This document shows, one piece after another, positions 25,495 to 33,344 of a DNA stretch of 64,000 bases; the first letter of the stretch is position 1; every line of letters begins with the position of its first letter. Origin of the DNA: Neotamlana sargassicola (GTDB taxonomy: Bacteria > Bacteroidota > Bacteroidia > Flavobacteriales > Flavobacteriaceae). A model generated the notes under the pieces. That model worked only from the letters and a program-made list of their open reading frames with translations, was not told where the DNA came from and ran no database searches. Made by a program: the position numbers and the translations under genes. Where the stretch lies: contig NZ_JAJAPX010000002.1 in assembly GCF_020523965.1 (NCBI RefSeq), positions 62,001-126,000 of the forward strand, given 5' to 3'.

Positions 25495-25590
25495 CCGCGT
25501 TAGGGATAGCAGCAGAAAGCCCACAGCAACCCCATGGTAATTGGGTTGCGAGGACTTGTCGCGTATAGCCCGACCCTTGTGGTAACGCCC
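25495..25590 (+). repeat. Flavobacterial intergenic repeat, copy B
   Basis: Starts CGCGTTAGGGATAGC and ends GGTAACGCCC (to 25590), the same order of blocks as copies A and C. An inner hairpin has arms GCAACCC (25526-25532) and GGGTTGC (25543-25549), and TATAGCCCGACCC lies near the end. It lies about 50 bases upstream of the polyamine promoter. Confidence 0.65.
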
Positions 25591-25636
25591 AATAACATAC
25601 GTGTTTAAATTTTTTTTCATTTTTTTTAAAAAAATA

Positions 25637-25666
25637 TTTGCTGTATTAAAAAATAAATTACATTTG
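25637..25666 (+). promoter_or_regulatory. Promoter of the polyamine operon
   Basis: TTTG (25637-25640), 18 bases, then TACATTTG (25659-25666) is a near-ideal Bacteroidetes promoter. Transcription should begin about 25672, leaving a 257-base leader to the arginine decarboxylase start. Confidence 0.8.
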
Positions 25667-25703
25667 CCGCACTTATTAGCTGAACAATTTGAAACCTGTT
25701 TCT

Positions 25704-25856
25704 ATGTTCGGGCTTTTGAAAATTAGGAAGTCATACTCAAAAGCAGCTTACAGATTAAGCAACCGAATTTTAAAGCTAACTTCCGTTTCTCCAATTTATG
25801 CTGTACAGCATGAGTATGCCTTTGTGCCAACCACACAGAGCCAGTTTCGTATTTGA
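25704..25856 (+). CDS. Small upstream ORF, candidate leader peptide of arginine decarboxylase
   Basis: A 50-codon ATG-to-TGA frame beginning about 32 bases after the predicted transcription start, in the leader of the arginine decarboxylase gene. The peptide starts MFGLLKIRKS, has eight basic residues (K6, R8, K9, K13, R17, R21, K24, R49) against one acidic, and ends VPTTQSQFRI. In DNA this AT-rich a 50-codon stop-free frame is not expected often. No family is recognised. The frame lies in a region that can also fold into a pseudoknot-like RNA. It may be an arrest peptide sensing arginine or polyamines, in the manner of speFL in E. coli, or a true small protein. Confidence 0.55.
   Translation: MFGLLKIRKSYSKAAYRLSNRILKLTSVSPIYAVQHEYAFVPTTQSQFRI
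25711..25818 (+). promoter_or_regulatory. Pseudoknot-like structured leader RNA
   Basis: P1 pairs GGCTTT (25711-25716) with AAAGCT (25772-25777), and AAAATT (25719-25724) with AATTTT (25766-25771), around a 2-base bulge. A hairpin GCTTA/TAAGC (25746-25750 / 25756-25760) sits inside. GGAAGT (25726-25731) in the P1 loop can pair with ACTTCC (25779-25784) just outside P1, and CATACTCA (25732-25739) with TGAGTATG (25811-25818), giving crossing helices. A short hairpin TGTAGT/ACTACA (25884-25889 / 25893-25898) lies nearer the start codon. Structure is by eye only and overlaps the 50-codon frame. Confidence 0.45.
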
Positions 25857-25928
25857 TATTATTTTGTTCTTATTGGCTTAACATGTAGTTAAACTACAAT
25901 TCTCAATTTTAACATTTTAATAGAATAA

Positions 25929-27326
25929 ATGAATACTAAATATATTGATTTAATCAATCAAACTTTTGATTTTCCTCAAGAGGAATTCGCTTTAAAAAAT
26001 AAAACATTGGAGTTTCATGGTATTAACCTTATGGAACTTGTCGAGCAATATGGTGCACCGTTAAAATTCACCTATTTGCCACAAATATCGAACAATATTC
26101 AACGTGCAAAACACTGGTTTGCTAAAGCTATTGAAAACAATAATTATGCTGGTAAATACAACTATTGCTATTGTACAAAAAGTTCGCATTTTAAGCATGT
26201 TTTAAATGAAGCCTTAAAAAACGACATCCATATTGAAACCTCGTCGGCTTTCGATATTGATATTGTAGAATCGTTAAAGGCTGAAGGCAAAATTACAGAC
26301 GAAACCTTTGTAATTAGCAATGGCTTTAAACGTGCACAATACGTAACTAATATTGCTAGATTAATAAATAATGGGCATAAAAATGCTATTCCTATTATTG
26401 ATAATTATGAAGAAATAGACTTATTATCTGAAGAAATTAACGATACCTTTAAAGTAGGCATTCGTATTGCTTCGGAAGAAGAGCCTAAGTTCGAGTTTTA
26501 TACCTCACGATTAGGAATTGGCTACAAAAACATTGTACCTTTTTATAAAGAACAAATAAAGGATAATAAAAAGGTTGAGCTTAAAATGCTACACTTTTTT
26601 ATAAACACAGGCATTCGCGATAACGCGTATTACTGGAACGAACTTACAAAATGTTTAAAGGTTTATACCAGTTTAAAAAAGATTTGCCCAAGTTTAGATA
26701 GTTTAAATATTGGAGGTGGTTTTCCTATAAAAAACTCTTTAGCTTTCGAGTTCGATTATGAATATATGGTCGATGAGATTGTAAACCAAATTAAACTAGT
26801 TTGCGATGAAGAAGGCGTAGATGTACCAAACATTTTCACCGAGTTTGGTAGTTTTACCGTTGGCGAAAGCGGTGGTGCTATATACGAAGTATTGTACCAA
26901 AAGCAACAAAACGATCGTGAAAAATGGAACATGATTAACTCATCTTTCATTACAACATTACCAGATACCTGGGCCATAAATAAACGTTTTGTTATGTTAC
27001 CAGTAAACCGTTGGCAAGATAGTTACGAGCGTGTTTTATTGGGTGGTTTAACTTGCGATAGTGACGATTATTACAACAGTGAACAGCACATGAATGCTAT
27101 TTATTTGCCAAAATATAATAAAGACAAACCGTTATATATTGGTTTTTTTAACACTGGCGCATACCAAGAAACTATTGGTGGTTTTGGCGGGTTACAACAC
27201 TGCCTAATACCATCGCCTAAACATCTTTTAATAGATAGAGATGAAGCGGGTAACTTACAAACAAAATTATTTAGCGAACAACAAAAAAGTGAAGACTTAC
27301 TTAAAATATTAGGTTATGCAAAATAG
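25929..27326 (+). CDS. speA: Biosynthetic arginine decarboxylase, PLP fold III
   Basis: Converts arginine to agmatine, first step of putrescine synthesis by the agmatine route. The 465-residue length is short beside the 630-residue E. coli SpeA. The fold-III PLP enzyme shows the PLP-lysine region YNYCYCTKSSHF near residue 80, the phosphate-binding glycine loop LNIGGGFPIKN (about 260), and the dimer-interface catalytic C376 in GGLTCDSDDYY. The family also includes close relatives of ornithine/diaminopimelate decarboxylases. Agmatinase follows with an 11-base overlap, so agmatine is the expected product. Regulation by the leader is likely. Confidence 0.9.
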   Translation: MNTKYIDLINQTFDFPQEEFALKNKTLEFHGINLMELVEQYGAPLKFTYLPQISNNIQRAKHWFAKAIENNNYAGKYNYCYCTKSSHFKHVLNEALKNDIHIETSSAFDIDIVESLKAEGKITDETFVISNGFKRAQYVTNIARLINNGHKNAIPIIDNYEEIDLLSEEINDTFKVGIRIASEEEPKFEFYTSRLGIGYKNIVPFYKEQIKDNKKVELKMLHFFINTGIRDNAYYWNELTKCLKVYTSLKKICPSLDSLNIGGGFPIKNSLAFEFDYEYMVDEIVNQIKLVCDEEGVDVPNIFTEFGSFTVGESGGAIYEVLYQKQQNDREKWNMINSSFITTLPDTWAINKRFVMLPVNRWQDSYERVLLGGLTCDSDDYYNSEQHMNAIYLPKYNKDKPLYIGFFNTGAYQETIGGFGGLQHCLIPSPKHLLIDRDEAGNLQTKLFSEQQKSEDLLKILGYAK

Positions 27327-28251
27327 AACCTACGCAGGTATTCCAGAAGAATACGCAAAATTAGAGCAAGCGAAAATTGTTTTAATTCCTGTGCCTTACG
27401 ATGGTACAAGTACATGGCAAAAAGGAGCAGATAAAGGTCCAGAGGCATTTTTAGATGCTTCTGAAAATATGGAACTTTTTGATATTGAAACCAGAACCGA
27501 AGTTTACAAACAAGGTGTGTTTTTAGCGCCTGCAGTTACCGAAAATAGCTCACCAGAAGCTATGGTTGAAGCTGTGCATGAAGCGACTAAAAAATACATT
27601 AAAAAAAATAAGTTTGTAACCCTTTTTGGTGGCGAGCATTCTATTTCTATTGGTACAATTCGTGCGTTTAACGAAATGTATAATAACCTAACCGTTTTAC
27701 AGTTAGATGCTCATGCCGATTTACGCGAAAGTTACGAAGGTTCAACCTGTAACCATGCATGTGCGGTTTACGAGGCTAGCCAAACTACCAATTTAATTCA
27801 GGTTGGTATTCGCTCAATGGATGTTATTGAAACTACCGTTTTAAACGAAGACAAAACCTATTTTGCACACGATATGGCTGTTGATGATTCTTGGATGGAT
27901 TCGTCAATAGACCAAATGACAGATAATGTGTTTATAACTATAGATCTTGATGCTTTCGATCCGTCAATACTACCAAGTACAGGAACTCCAGAACCTGGCG
28001 GTTTATTATGGTACGAAACCTTAGATTTTTTAAAGCAAGTATTCGAAGAAAAAAATGTAGTAGGGTTCGATATTGTTGAACTTTGCCCTAATAAAAATGA
28101 AAAATCTTCAGATTTTCTTGCAGCAAAACTATATTACAAAATGCTTAGCTATAAGTTTCAAAACGATGATTTTGATGATGATTTTGATAATGCCAACAAT
28201 AACAAATCAGTAAATAAAACCACTAAATTTAAAGATAACGATGCGTACTAA
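27316..28251 (+). CDS. speB: Agmatinase
   Basis: Hydrolyses agmatine to putrescine and urea. The 311-residue ureohydrolase has all manganese-binding motifs: GGEHSIS, QLDAHADLRE and ITIDLDAFDPS. Residues about 285-311 form an extra Asp/Asn-rich tail (FDDDFDNANNN) not needed for catalysis. It overlaps arginine decarboxylase at its start and the deoxyhypusine-synthase-like gene at its end, each by 11 bases, showing tight translational coupling. Confidence 0.94.
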   Translation: MQNRTYAGIPEEYAKLEQAKIVLIPVPYDGTSTWQKGADKGPEAFLDASENMELFDIETRTEVYKQGVFLAPAVTENSSPEAMVEAVHEATKKYIKKNKFVTLFGGEHSISIGTIRAFNEMYNNLTVLQLDAHADLRESYEGSTCNHACAVYEASQTTNLIQVGIRSMDVIETTVLNEDKTYFAHDMAVDDSWMDSSIDQMTDNVFITIDLDAFDPSILPSTGTPEPGGLLWYETLDFLKQVFEEKNVVGFDIVELCPNKNEKSSDFLAAKLYYKMLSYKFQNDDFDDDFDNANNNKSVNKTTKFKDNDAY

Positions 28252-29215
28252 AGGTCCAATATCTCAATTTATAGAACACAACTATTTGCATTTTAATGCA
28301 GCAGCTTTGGTTGATGCAGCAAAAGGTTACGAAGCTCAATTAGAAAATGGGGCTAAAATGTTAGTATCGCTTGCAGGTGCTATGAGTACTGCCGAACTTG
28401 GTAAAAGTTTTGCAGAAATGATTCGTCAAGATAAAGTCCAAATCATATCATGTACAGGTGCAAATTTAGAAGAAGATATCATGAATTTAGTGGCGCATTC
28501 GCATTATAAACGTGTGCCAAACTATCGCGATTTAACACCGCAGGAAGAATGGGATTTACTTGAAAAAGGATTAAATCGTGTTACAGATACTTGTATTCCA
28601 GAAGAAGAAGCTTTTCGTCGTTTACAAGAGCATATTTTTAAAATTTGGAAAGATGCTGATGATAAAGGTGAACGTTATTTACCACACGAGTACATGTACA
28701 AAATGTTACTTTCTGGTGTGTTAGAGCAGTATTACGAAATAGATTTAAAAGATTCGTGGATGTACGCAGCAGCCGAAAAAAACCTGCCAATTGTTTGCCC
28801 AGGTTGGGAAGACAGCACCATGGGGAATATTTTTGCAAGCTACGTTTTAAAGGGCGAGCTTAAAGCAAGTACCATGAAATCGGGTATTGAGTATATGACG
28901 TTTTTAGCAGATTGGTATACCGATAATTCAACAAATGGTATAGGTTTCTTTCAAATAGGTGGCGGTATTGCAGGCGATTTTCCTATATGTGTAGTGCCAA
29001 TGTTATACCAAGATATGGAACGTACCGATACACCATTCTGGAGTTATTTTTGTCAAATAAGCGATTCAACAACGAGTTATGGTTCGTATTCGGGAGCTGT
29101 ACCAAACGAAAAAATAACTTGGGGTAAATTAGATATCGATACGCCAAAATTTATTGTAGAAAGTGATGCAACTATTGTTGCGCCTTTAATTTTTGCTTAT
29201 CTTTTAGGTCTGTAA
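28241..29215 (+). CDS. Deoxyhypusine-synthase-like aminobutyltransferase, probable homospermidine synthase
   Basis: A 324-residue member of the deoxyhypusine synthase fold. The catalytic lysine of the family is present as K296 in EKITWGKLD (eukaryotic enzyme: WGK). NAD-binding and spermidine-binding segments such as SLAGAMSTAELG, IISCTGANLEED and FFQIGGGIAGDFPI are also visible. Bacteria lack eIF5A, so the acceptor cannot be eIF5A; transfer of an aminobutyl group to putrescine would give homospermidine. The gene's place after speA-speB supports that. Flavobacteria are known to contain homospermidine as a major polyamine, though I cannot show the activity here. Confidence 0.85.
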   Translation: MRTKGPISQFIEHNYLHFNAAALVDAAKGYEAQLENGAKMLVSLAGAMSTAELGKSFAEMIRQDKVQIISCTGANLEEDIMNLVAHSHYKRVPNYRDLTPQEEWDLLEKGLNRVTDTCIPEEEAFRRLQEHIFKIWKDADDKGERYLPHEYMYKMLLSGVLEQYYEIDLKDSWMYAAAEKNLPIVCPGWEDSTMGNIFASYVLKGELKASTMKSGIEYMTFLADWYTDNSTNGIGFFQIGGGIAGDFPICVVPMLYQDMERTDTPFWSYFCQISDSTTSYGSYSGAVPNEKITWGKLDIDTPKFIVESDATIVAPLIFAYLLGL

Positions 29216-29247
29216 ATTAGATCAATCTATCTAAATTTTTAAAAAAC

Positions 29248-29559
29248 ATGAAAAATAGAAACGATAACTTAAAACGTGTGATAGTTGATTTTAAAAAACT
29301 AACACCAGAAATTTTAGCTTTACTTGTTGAAAAATATCCCGATGGTTATGATGATGATCATGTTATTTCGTTTAGAAATCAACATAACGAAATTATTGAA
29401 GCCGTAGAGGTTACAACAGAGGATACTAAATATTTGGTTAAAGTAAGTTCTAAGCTTGCGGTTACTATGGAAAACTATGATGAAGACGATTATGACGATT
29501 TCGATAGTGACGATCCAGAGGCAGTACAACCTCCAGATACGGAAGATACAGACGACTAA
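29248..29559 (+). CDS. Small acidic protein of the polyamine operon
   Basis: A 103-residue cytoplasmic protein of no known family. The N-terminal half (KRVIVDFKKLTPEILALLVEKYPDGY) is helical, followed by a beta-rich part, and a C-terminal tail almost entirely Asp/Glu (from about residue 78). It is 32 bases after the deoxyhypusine-synthase-like gene and 17 bases before the next small gene, so it is in the same transcript. An acidic tail could bind the polyamine product; this is inference. Confidence 0.75.
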   Translation: MKNRNDNLKRVIVDFKKLTPEILALLVEKYPDGYDDDHVISFRNQHNEIIEAVEVTTEDTKYLVKVSSKLAVTMENYDEDDYDDFDSDDPEAVQPPDTEDTDD

Positions 29560-29576
29560 TCACAAATAAATATATT

Positions 29577-29798
29577 ATGAGAACAGCTGTTTTTAAATCT
29601 TACGAAAACGGTTATTACAATTTTTGGTTTGAAAATGGAGAAGAATTAGCTTTTGAAGATGTACACCCTAGGGTTTTAAAGCAATTCGATTTAAAAAATG
29701 ATGAAAGTTTAATAGACAAAGACTTTAAAATAACATTTATTGAAGAAGACGATGGTGATGATGTTATTTATATTGTACAAAGCCTAAAACCACTATAA
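29577..29798 (+). CDS. Small hypothetical protein, paralogue of the secreted one downstream
   Basis: A 73-residue cytoplasmic protein. Its second half (QFDLKNDESLIDKDFKITF...EDDGDDVIYIVQSLKPL) matches the C-terminal half of the 115-residue protein encoded at 30741 (SFDLNSDKLIGTKFKITY...EEEINTIKKLQKL), so the two are duplicates of a shared domain, one cytoplasmic and one exported. It lies 17 bases after the acidic small protein. Function unknown. Confidence 0.72.
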   Translation: MRTAVFKSYENGYYNFWFENGEELAFEDVHPRVLKQFDLKNDESLIDKDFKITFIEEDDGDDVIYIVQSLKPL

Positions 29799-29817
29799 AA
29801 GGTATTTAAAAAAATAA

Positions 29818-30603
29818 ATGTACACCGTAGTTGCTTACCAAGTAGCTAGTGCTATCAATATAAAATCTAGCAAACAACAGTTGCCGTGGCAGCTGTTGTT
29901 TCAAGATAGCGACGAACTGTATTATACCAGTTCACCAAACAAATTTATTTACATATTTCAGTATGGCATGGTTAGTTTTTTTAACATGACTAGTACTGAA
30001 ATAAACCATGCATTGCAAAAACTTAAACCGCAATGCACAAACTATTTTTCAGAAAAATTATCAGATTCGGTAGAAGTTGTTATTAAACCAAACATCTTAA
30101 AGGTGGAGTTCGATAATGTTATTTTACCTAATTTAGACGAAGAAATGATTCGTTTAGTTATGCTAAACGCGTCGCAATCTGTAGCCTTAAACCGTTATAC
30201 CGAAATAACCGAAGAGTTGTTAGCCGAAACAAATAAACATACTTCATATTTAGAAGCTAACGGTAAACTCGATATTTCTGGTAACAAGTTAAAGCGTTTT
30301 ATAGGCAAGGTTTTAAATATTAAAAACAAGATTTCTGAAAATTTGTACATTTTTGATTCGCCCGAAATTACTTGGGAAAAAGAAGAATTTAACAGATTAA
30401 ATCAGGAATTAAAACAAGCCTTCGATTTAAAAGATAGATATCGCGTAATTCACGATCGTATTGAAATTATAAAAGAAAACCTCGAGCTTTTTAAAGATAT
30501 AATGGACCATAACGAAAGCAGCCGTTTAGAATGGATTATTATTATTTTAATTGTAATTGAGGTTATCGATTTATTTATAGCAAAACTTTCAAATATTATT
30601 TAA
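29818..30603 (+). CDS. DUF155/RMD1-family membrane protein
   Basis: A 261-residue protein of the RMD1/RMND1 (Sif2) family. Visible marks are the N-terminal IFQYGMVSFFNMT strand, LYIFDSPEITWEKEEFNRLNQEL, LKDRYRVIHDRIEIIKENLELFKDIMDHNESSRLEW and a final membrane span IIIILIVIEVIDLFIAKL at about 240-257. Eukaryotic relatives sit in mitochondria and affect translation; the bacterial role is unknown. It lies 19 bases after the small paralogue gene. The C-terminal anchor places it in the inner membrane. Confidence 0.88.
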   Translation: MYTVVAYQVASAINIKSSKQQLPWQLLFQDSDELYYTSSPNKFIYIFQYGMVSFFNMTSTEINHALQKLKPQCTNYFSEKLSDSVEVVIKPNILKVEFDNVILPNLDEEMIRLVMLNASQSVALNRYTEITEELLAETNKHTSYLEANGKLDISGNKLKRFIGKVLNIKNKISENLYIFDSPEITWEKEEFNRLNQELKQAFDLKDRYRVIHDRIEIIKENLELFKDIMDHNESSRLEWIIIILIVIEVIDLFIAKLSNII

Positions 30604-30740
30604 CGACACAGATAGTACATTATAATAACTTAAAATACCAGCAGCTTTAAGGATAAAGTTGTATTAAGTTAAACCGAAACTTTGGTAGATTTTTTCCGGT
30701 TAAAAATGTGTCACAAAAAAATCAAATTTTAAATATTATT

Positions 30741-31088
30741 ATGAAAGCAAAGCATTCAATTTTAGGTTTAGTAGCTATATTCAGCTTTATTTTAACAGGT
30801 TTTACTCCTTTAAAAGCTCAAGAAGATACTATTGTTATTACTGCAATTTTTGATGGTAAAGAAGATTATGGATACAATTTTATTACAACAAGCGATGATT
30901 TAGAGTATACCGTAACATTCCACAAAATAAGTGATGAAGTTGCAAAAAGTTTCGATTTAAACTCAGATAAATTAATAGGAACTAAGTTTAAAATCACCTA
31001 CACCTCTAAAATAGTTGTAACTAAAGATGAAGATGGTTACGATTACGAAGAAGAGATTAATACCATAAAAAAATTACAAAAATTGTAA
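30741..31088 (+). CDS. Exported small protein, paralogue of the 73-residue protein
   Basis: A 115-residue protein with a cleavable signal (HSILGLVAIFSFILTGFTPLKAQ, cut near residue 28), followed by the domain shared with the cytoplasmic protein encoded at 29577. The ATG at 30741 is chosen because an earlier ATG (30708) would add an N-terminal stretch that breaks the signal peptide pattern. A perfect hairpin terminator follows, ending the polyamine region. Function unknown. Confidence 0.72.
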   Translation: MKAKHSILGLVAIFSFILTGFTPLKAQEDTIVITAIFDGKEDYGYNFITTSDDLEYTVTFHKISDEVAKSFDLNSDKLIGTKFKITYTSKIVVTKDEDGYDYEEEINTIKKLQKL

Positions 31089-31101
31089 TAAAATTTAAAA
31101 G

Positions 31102-31132
31102 CTGCCTTAATTTAAATTAAGGCAGTTTTTTT
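31102..31132. terminator. Strong bidirectional terminator
   Basis: Arms CTGCCTTAATTT (31102-31113) and AAATTAAGGCAG (31114-31125) are perfectly inverted, with seven T's after the stem. It ends the plus-strand polyamine block and also faces the end of the leftward hydrolase gene. Confidence 0.88.
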
Positions 31133-31988
31133 ATAAAACGGTTTTTAATAAATCGTAATATTGTTTGGTAATATGCAAACCATTGTGGCCAGCATCTGTA
31201 ATATAATACAAAGTGGTTTGCTCTGGTTTTATGGCTTGTAATTTTTCGGCATTTGTTTTTGGGTTAACCAAAAAATCGCGTGTGCCACAAAAAATAGTTA
31301 TTGGGCAAGACACGGTTTTAAGGTATTCGTAAGATTTAATATCGTATTTCATAATCCATTTTGGTACTGGAGGCGCAATTTCGTCTGCAATTAAGGTCTG
31401 CCAAGAATAATAAGGAGCGCCTAAAATAAGTTGTTTGGGCTTGTTTTTAGAAGCAACATAACTTGCTAAACCCGAACCAAGCGAAAAACCAAAAACAATA
31501 ATTTCAGATTCTTTATAGTCTTTTTTTACAAAATTGTATACCTGTTGTGCATCGCTTAAAAGTTCGTTGCTATTGGTGTACGCGCCGTCGCTTTTTCCGT
31601 AACCACGATAGTCAACAAAAAGCACATCGTAATTATTTTCTAGATACAAATGTGCACGTGTTCCCCATTCGTGTATGGCGCCAGCATTACCATGAAAGTA
31701 TAAAATAATGCCTTTAGAGTTATTGGCTTTAAATTTTACGGCGTTTAAATTTATATTAGCATCAACGGGAATATTTAATTCTTCAAAGGGTTCTTTAAAG
31801 CTATATTTATAATTTTTATCTAAAACTTTAGGGTTGAAGAAAAAGCGTTCTTGTTTAAAATATAGAAATATTAAAGAAGCTACATAGAGTACAACAAGGG
31901 TTATAATGAAGCGTTTTAAAAATCTGAAAATTTTATAGAAGTTGATGCTCAATGGGTTTCTTTTTAAAAATTTCGAATAAAAATACAC
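31131..31988 (-). CDS. Membrane-anchored alpha/beta hydrolase
   Basis: A 285-residue hydrolase with one N-terminal membrane span (FIITLVVLYVASLIFLYF, about residues 30-47) and its catalytic domain outside it. The oxyanion HGNAG, nucleophile S in GFSLGSGLAS, acid D in GTRDFLVNP and histidine in DAGHNGLH are in order. The gene start overlaps the end of the upstream glycosyltransferase by 56 bases; a TTG at 31952 would reduce this and is also possible. It belongs to the bem46/YqiA-like group; substrate unknown. Confidence 0.85.
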   Translation of the reverse strand: MYFYSKFLKRNPLSINFYKIFRFLKRFIITLVVLYVASLIFLYFKQERFFFNPKVLDKNYKYSFKEPFEELNIPVDANINLNAVKFKANNSKGIILYFHGNAGAIHEWGTRAHLYLENNYDVLFVDYRGYGKSDGAYTNSNELLSDAQQVYNFVKKDYKESEIIVFGFSLGSGLASYVASKNKPKQLILGAPYYSWQTLIADEIAPPVPKWIMKYDIKSYEYLKTVSCPITIFCGTRDFLVNPKTNAEKLQAIKPEQTTLYYITDAGHNGLHITKQYYDLLKTVL

Positions 31989-33324
31989 TAAAAACGATAA
32001 TATATTCTAAAGCTATAACCCATAAATTTTCAGATTTATCCATGGAGTTTAAATTTAAATAAGCCAAATAGCTTAAAATAATAACAAAACTCCAAACCAA
32101 CGGAAATTTATATTTAGTAAACACCGATAAAATTAATAGCATAGCCAAATACCAAGGATGCACTGTTGTTGCTGTAAAATAATAGAAAGATAAAGCTATT
32201 AACATGGCGCTAATTAGTTGTACAAATGTTTTGTTTTTTCTGAAAAAAGTAATGATTAAAACAAAGAGTACAACTAGTAGCGAACTTACTTTTCCTATTA
32301 TGGCAATTTCGTTGTAACCTCGAAATGCATAACCTATTTCTCGCGCTATGTAATATAAACTGGCATTAAACTCGAAATTACTAAACCATAGCGCTACTGT
32401 TTTACTGTAATTATTTATAAATTCTGAAGAATAAAACGGAATGAAAAGTAAAACCGTTGTAGCTAATATAATAGTGTAAAAAGCGGTTAATTTTAATAGT
32501 TTTGAAATTAATGATTTATTAGATGATTTGTTGTTTACAAACCACTGAAAAAACAAGGGTAAAAATAACAAAGGAATGAGTTTGGTTGCTATCGAGCATG
32601 CAAATATTATGGCGGCTAAAATCCATTTTTTTGAGTAAAGTAGGTGTAAACTCCAAACTAAGAAGCATATCATGACACCTTCAAAATGTAAGTTTCCTGT
32701 GAGTTCTATTATTATAAACGGATTTAAAATAAACCAGAATATGTTATACTCTGGAAGATTTAGTTTTGCTAATAGTTTTTTTCCAAAATGTAAGGTGCCA
32801 AAATCTGCAATAATTATTAAAATACGCAAAACTACAACAGAGCCTAAAATGCTTTTATTAGCCAAAAATGCCGCAATTACAAAGCATAATTGATTTATTG
32901 GTGGGTAGTTTGTAAAATGGCTAGCGTTTAAACCGCCCATGCCTTCACGGAGTTCTTGAGCTTGAGCTACTGGAAATTGGTTGTTTTGAATAAAATATTC
33001 AACGGTATTTAGGTAAGGGTTATAGCCTTGAAAAAGCATACGGCCGTCCCAAATAAAACGGTAAAAATCTTGTGATAGGTTTGGAATGGCGAGTATAAAC
33101 AAAGCACGAAAACTAAAAGCGAAAACGGTTAAGGCTTTAGTGTTGTGTTTAAAAATGTTTACTATTTTGTAAAATAGGTAAAATAATGCCGAGTATAGTG
33201 TTACTAGTTTTATATAATCGGTGCGGACTAAATTGTATGCAAACGACCAATAAAATAACATGGAAGCAAGTACTAACAATAACGGAATTTTATAAGTTGT
33301 TATAAAGTTTTTGTTTAGTAACAT
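31933..33324 (-). CDS. Polytopic glycosyltransferase, GT87/mannosyltransferase-like
   Basis: A 463-residue multi-span membrane protein with about ten hydrophobic segments. An early loop with DFYRFIWDGRMLFQGYNPY and a later TTVHPWYLAMLLILSVFTKYKF are reminiscent of GT-C fold mannosyltransferases (GT87), which use polyprenyl-phosphate sugars. The following hydrolase overlaps it. Two further glycosyltransferase genes lie upstream on the same strand, so a surface polysaccharide or lipid-linked sugar pathway is plausible. Confidence 0.78.
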   Translation of the reverse strand: MLLNKNFITTYKIPLLLVLASMLFYWSFAYNLVRTDYIKLVTLYSALFYLFYKIVNIFKHNTKALTVFAFSFRALFILAIPNLSQDFYRFIWDGRMLFQGYNPYLNTVEYFIQNNQFPVAQAQELREGMGGLNASHFTNYPPINQLCFVIAAFLANKSILGSVVVLRILIIIADFGTLHFGKKLLAKLNLPEYNIFWFILNPFIIIELTGNLHFEGVMICFLVWSLHLLYSKKWILAAIIFACSIATKLIPLLFLPLFFQWFVNNKSSNKSLISKLLKLTAFYTIILATTVLLFIPFYSSEFINNYSKTVALWFSNFEFNASLYYIAREIGYAFRGYNEIAIIGKVSSLLVVLFVLIITFFRKNKTFVQLISAMLIALSFYYFTATTVHPWYLAMLLILSVFTKYKFPLVWSFVIILSYLAYLNLNSMDKSENLWVIALEYIIVFSVFLFEIFKKKPIEHQLL

Positions 33325-33344
33325 ACTTTAATTTTTGTTGTTAG

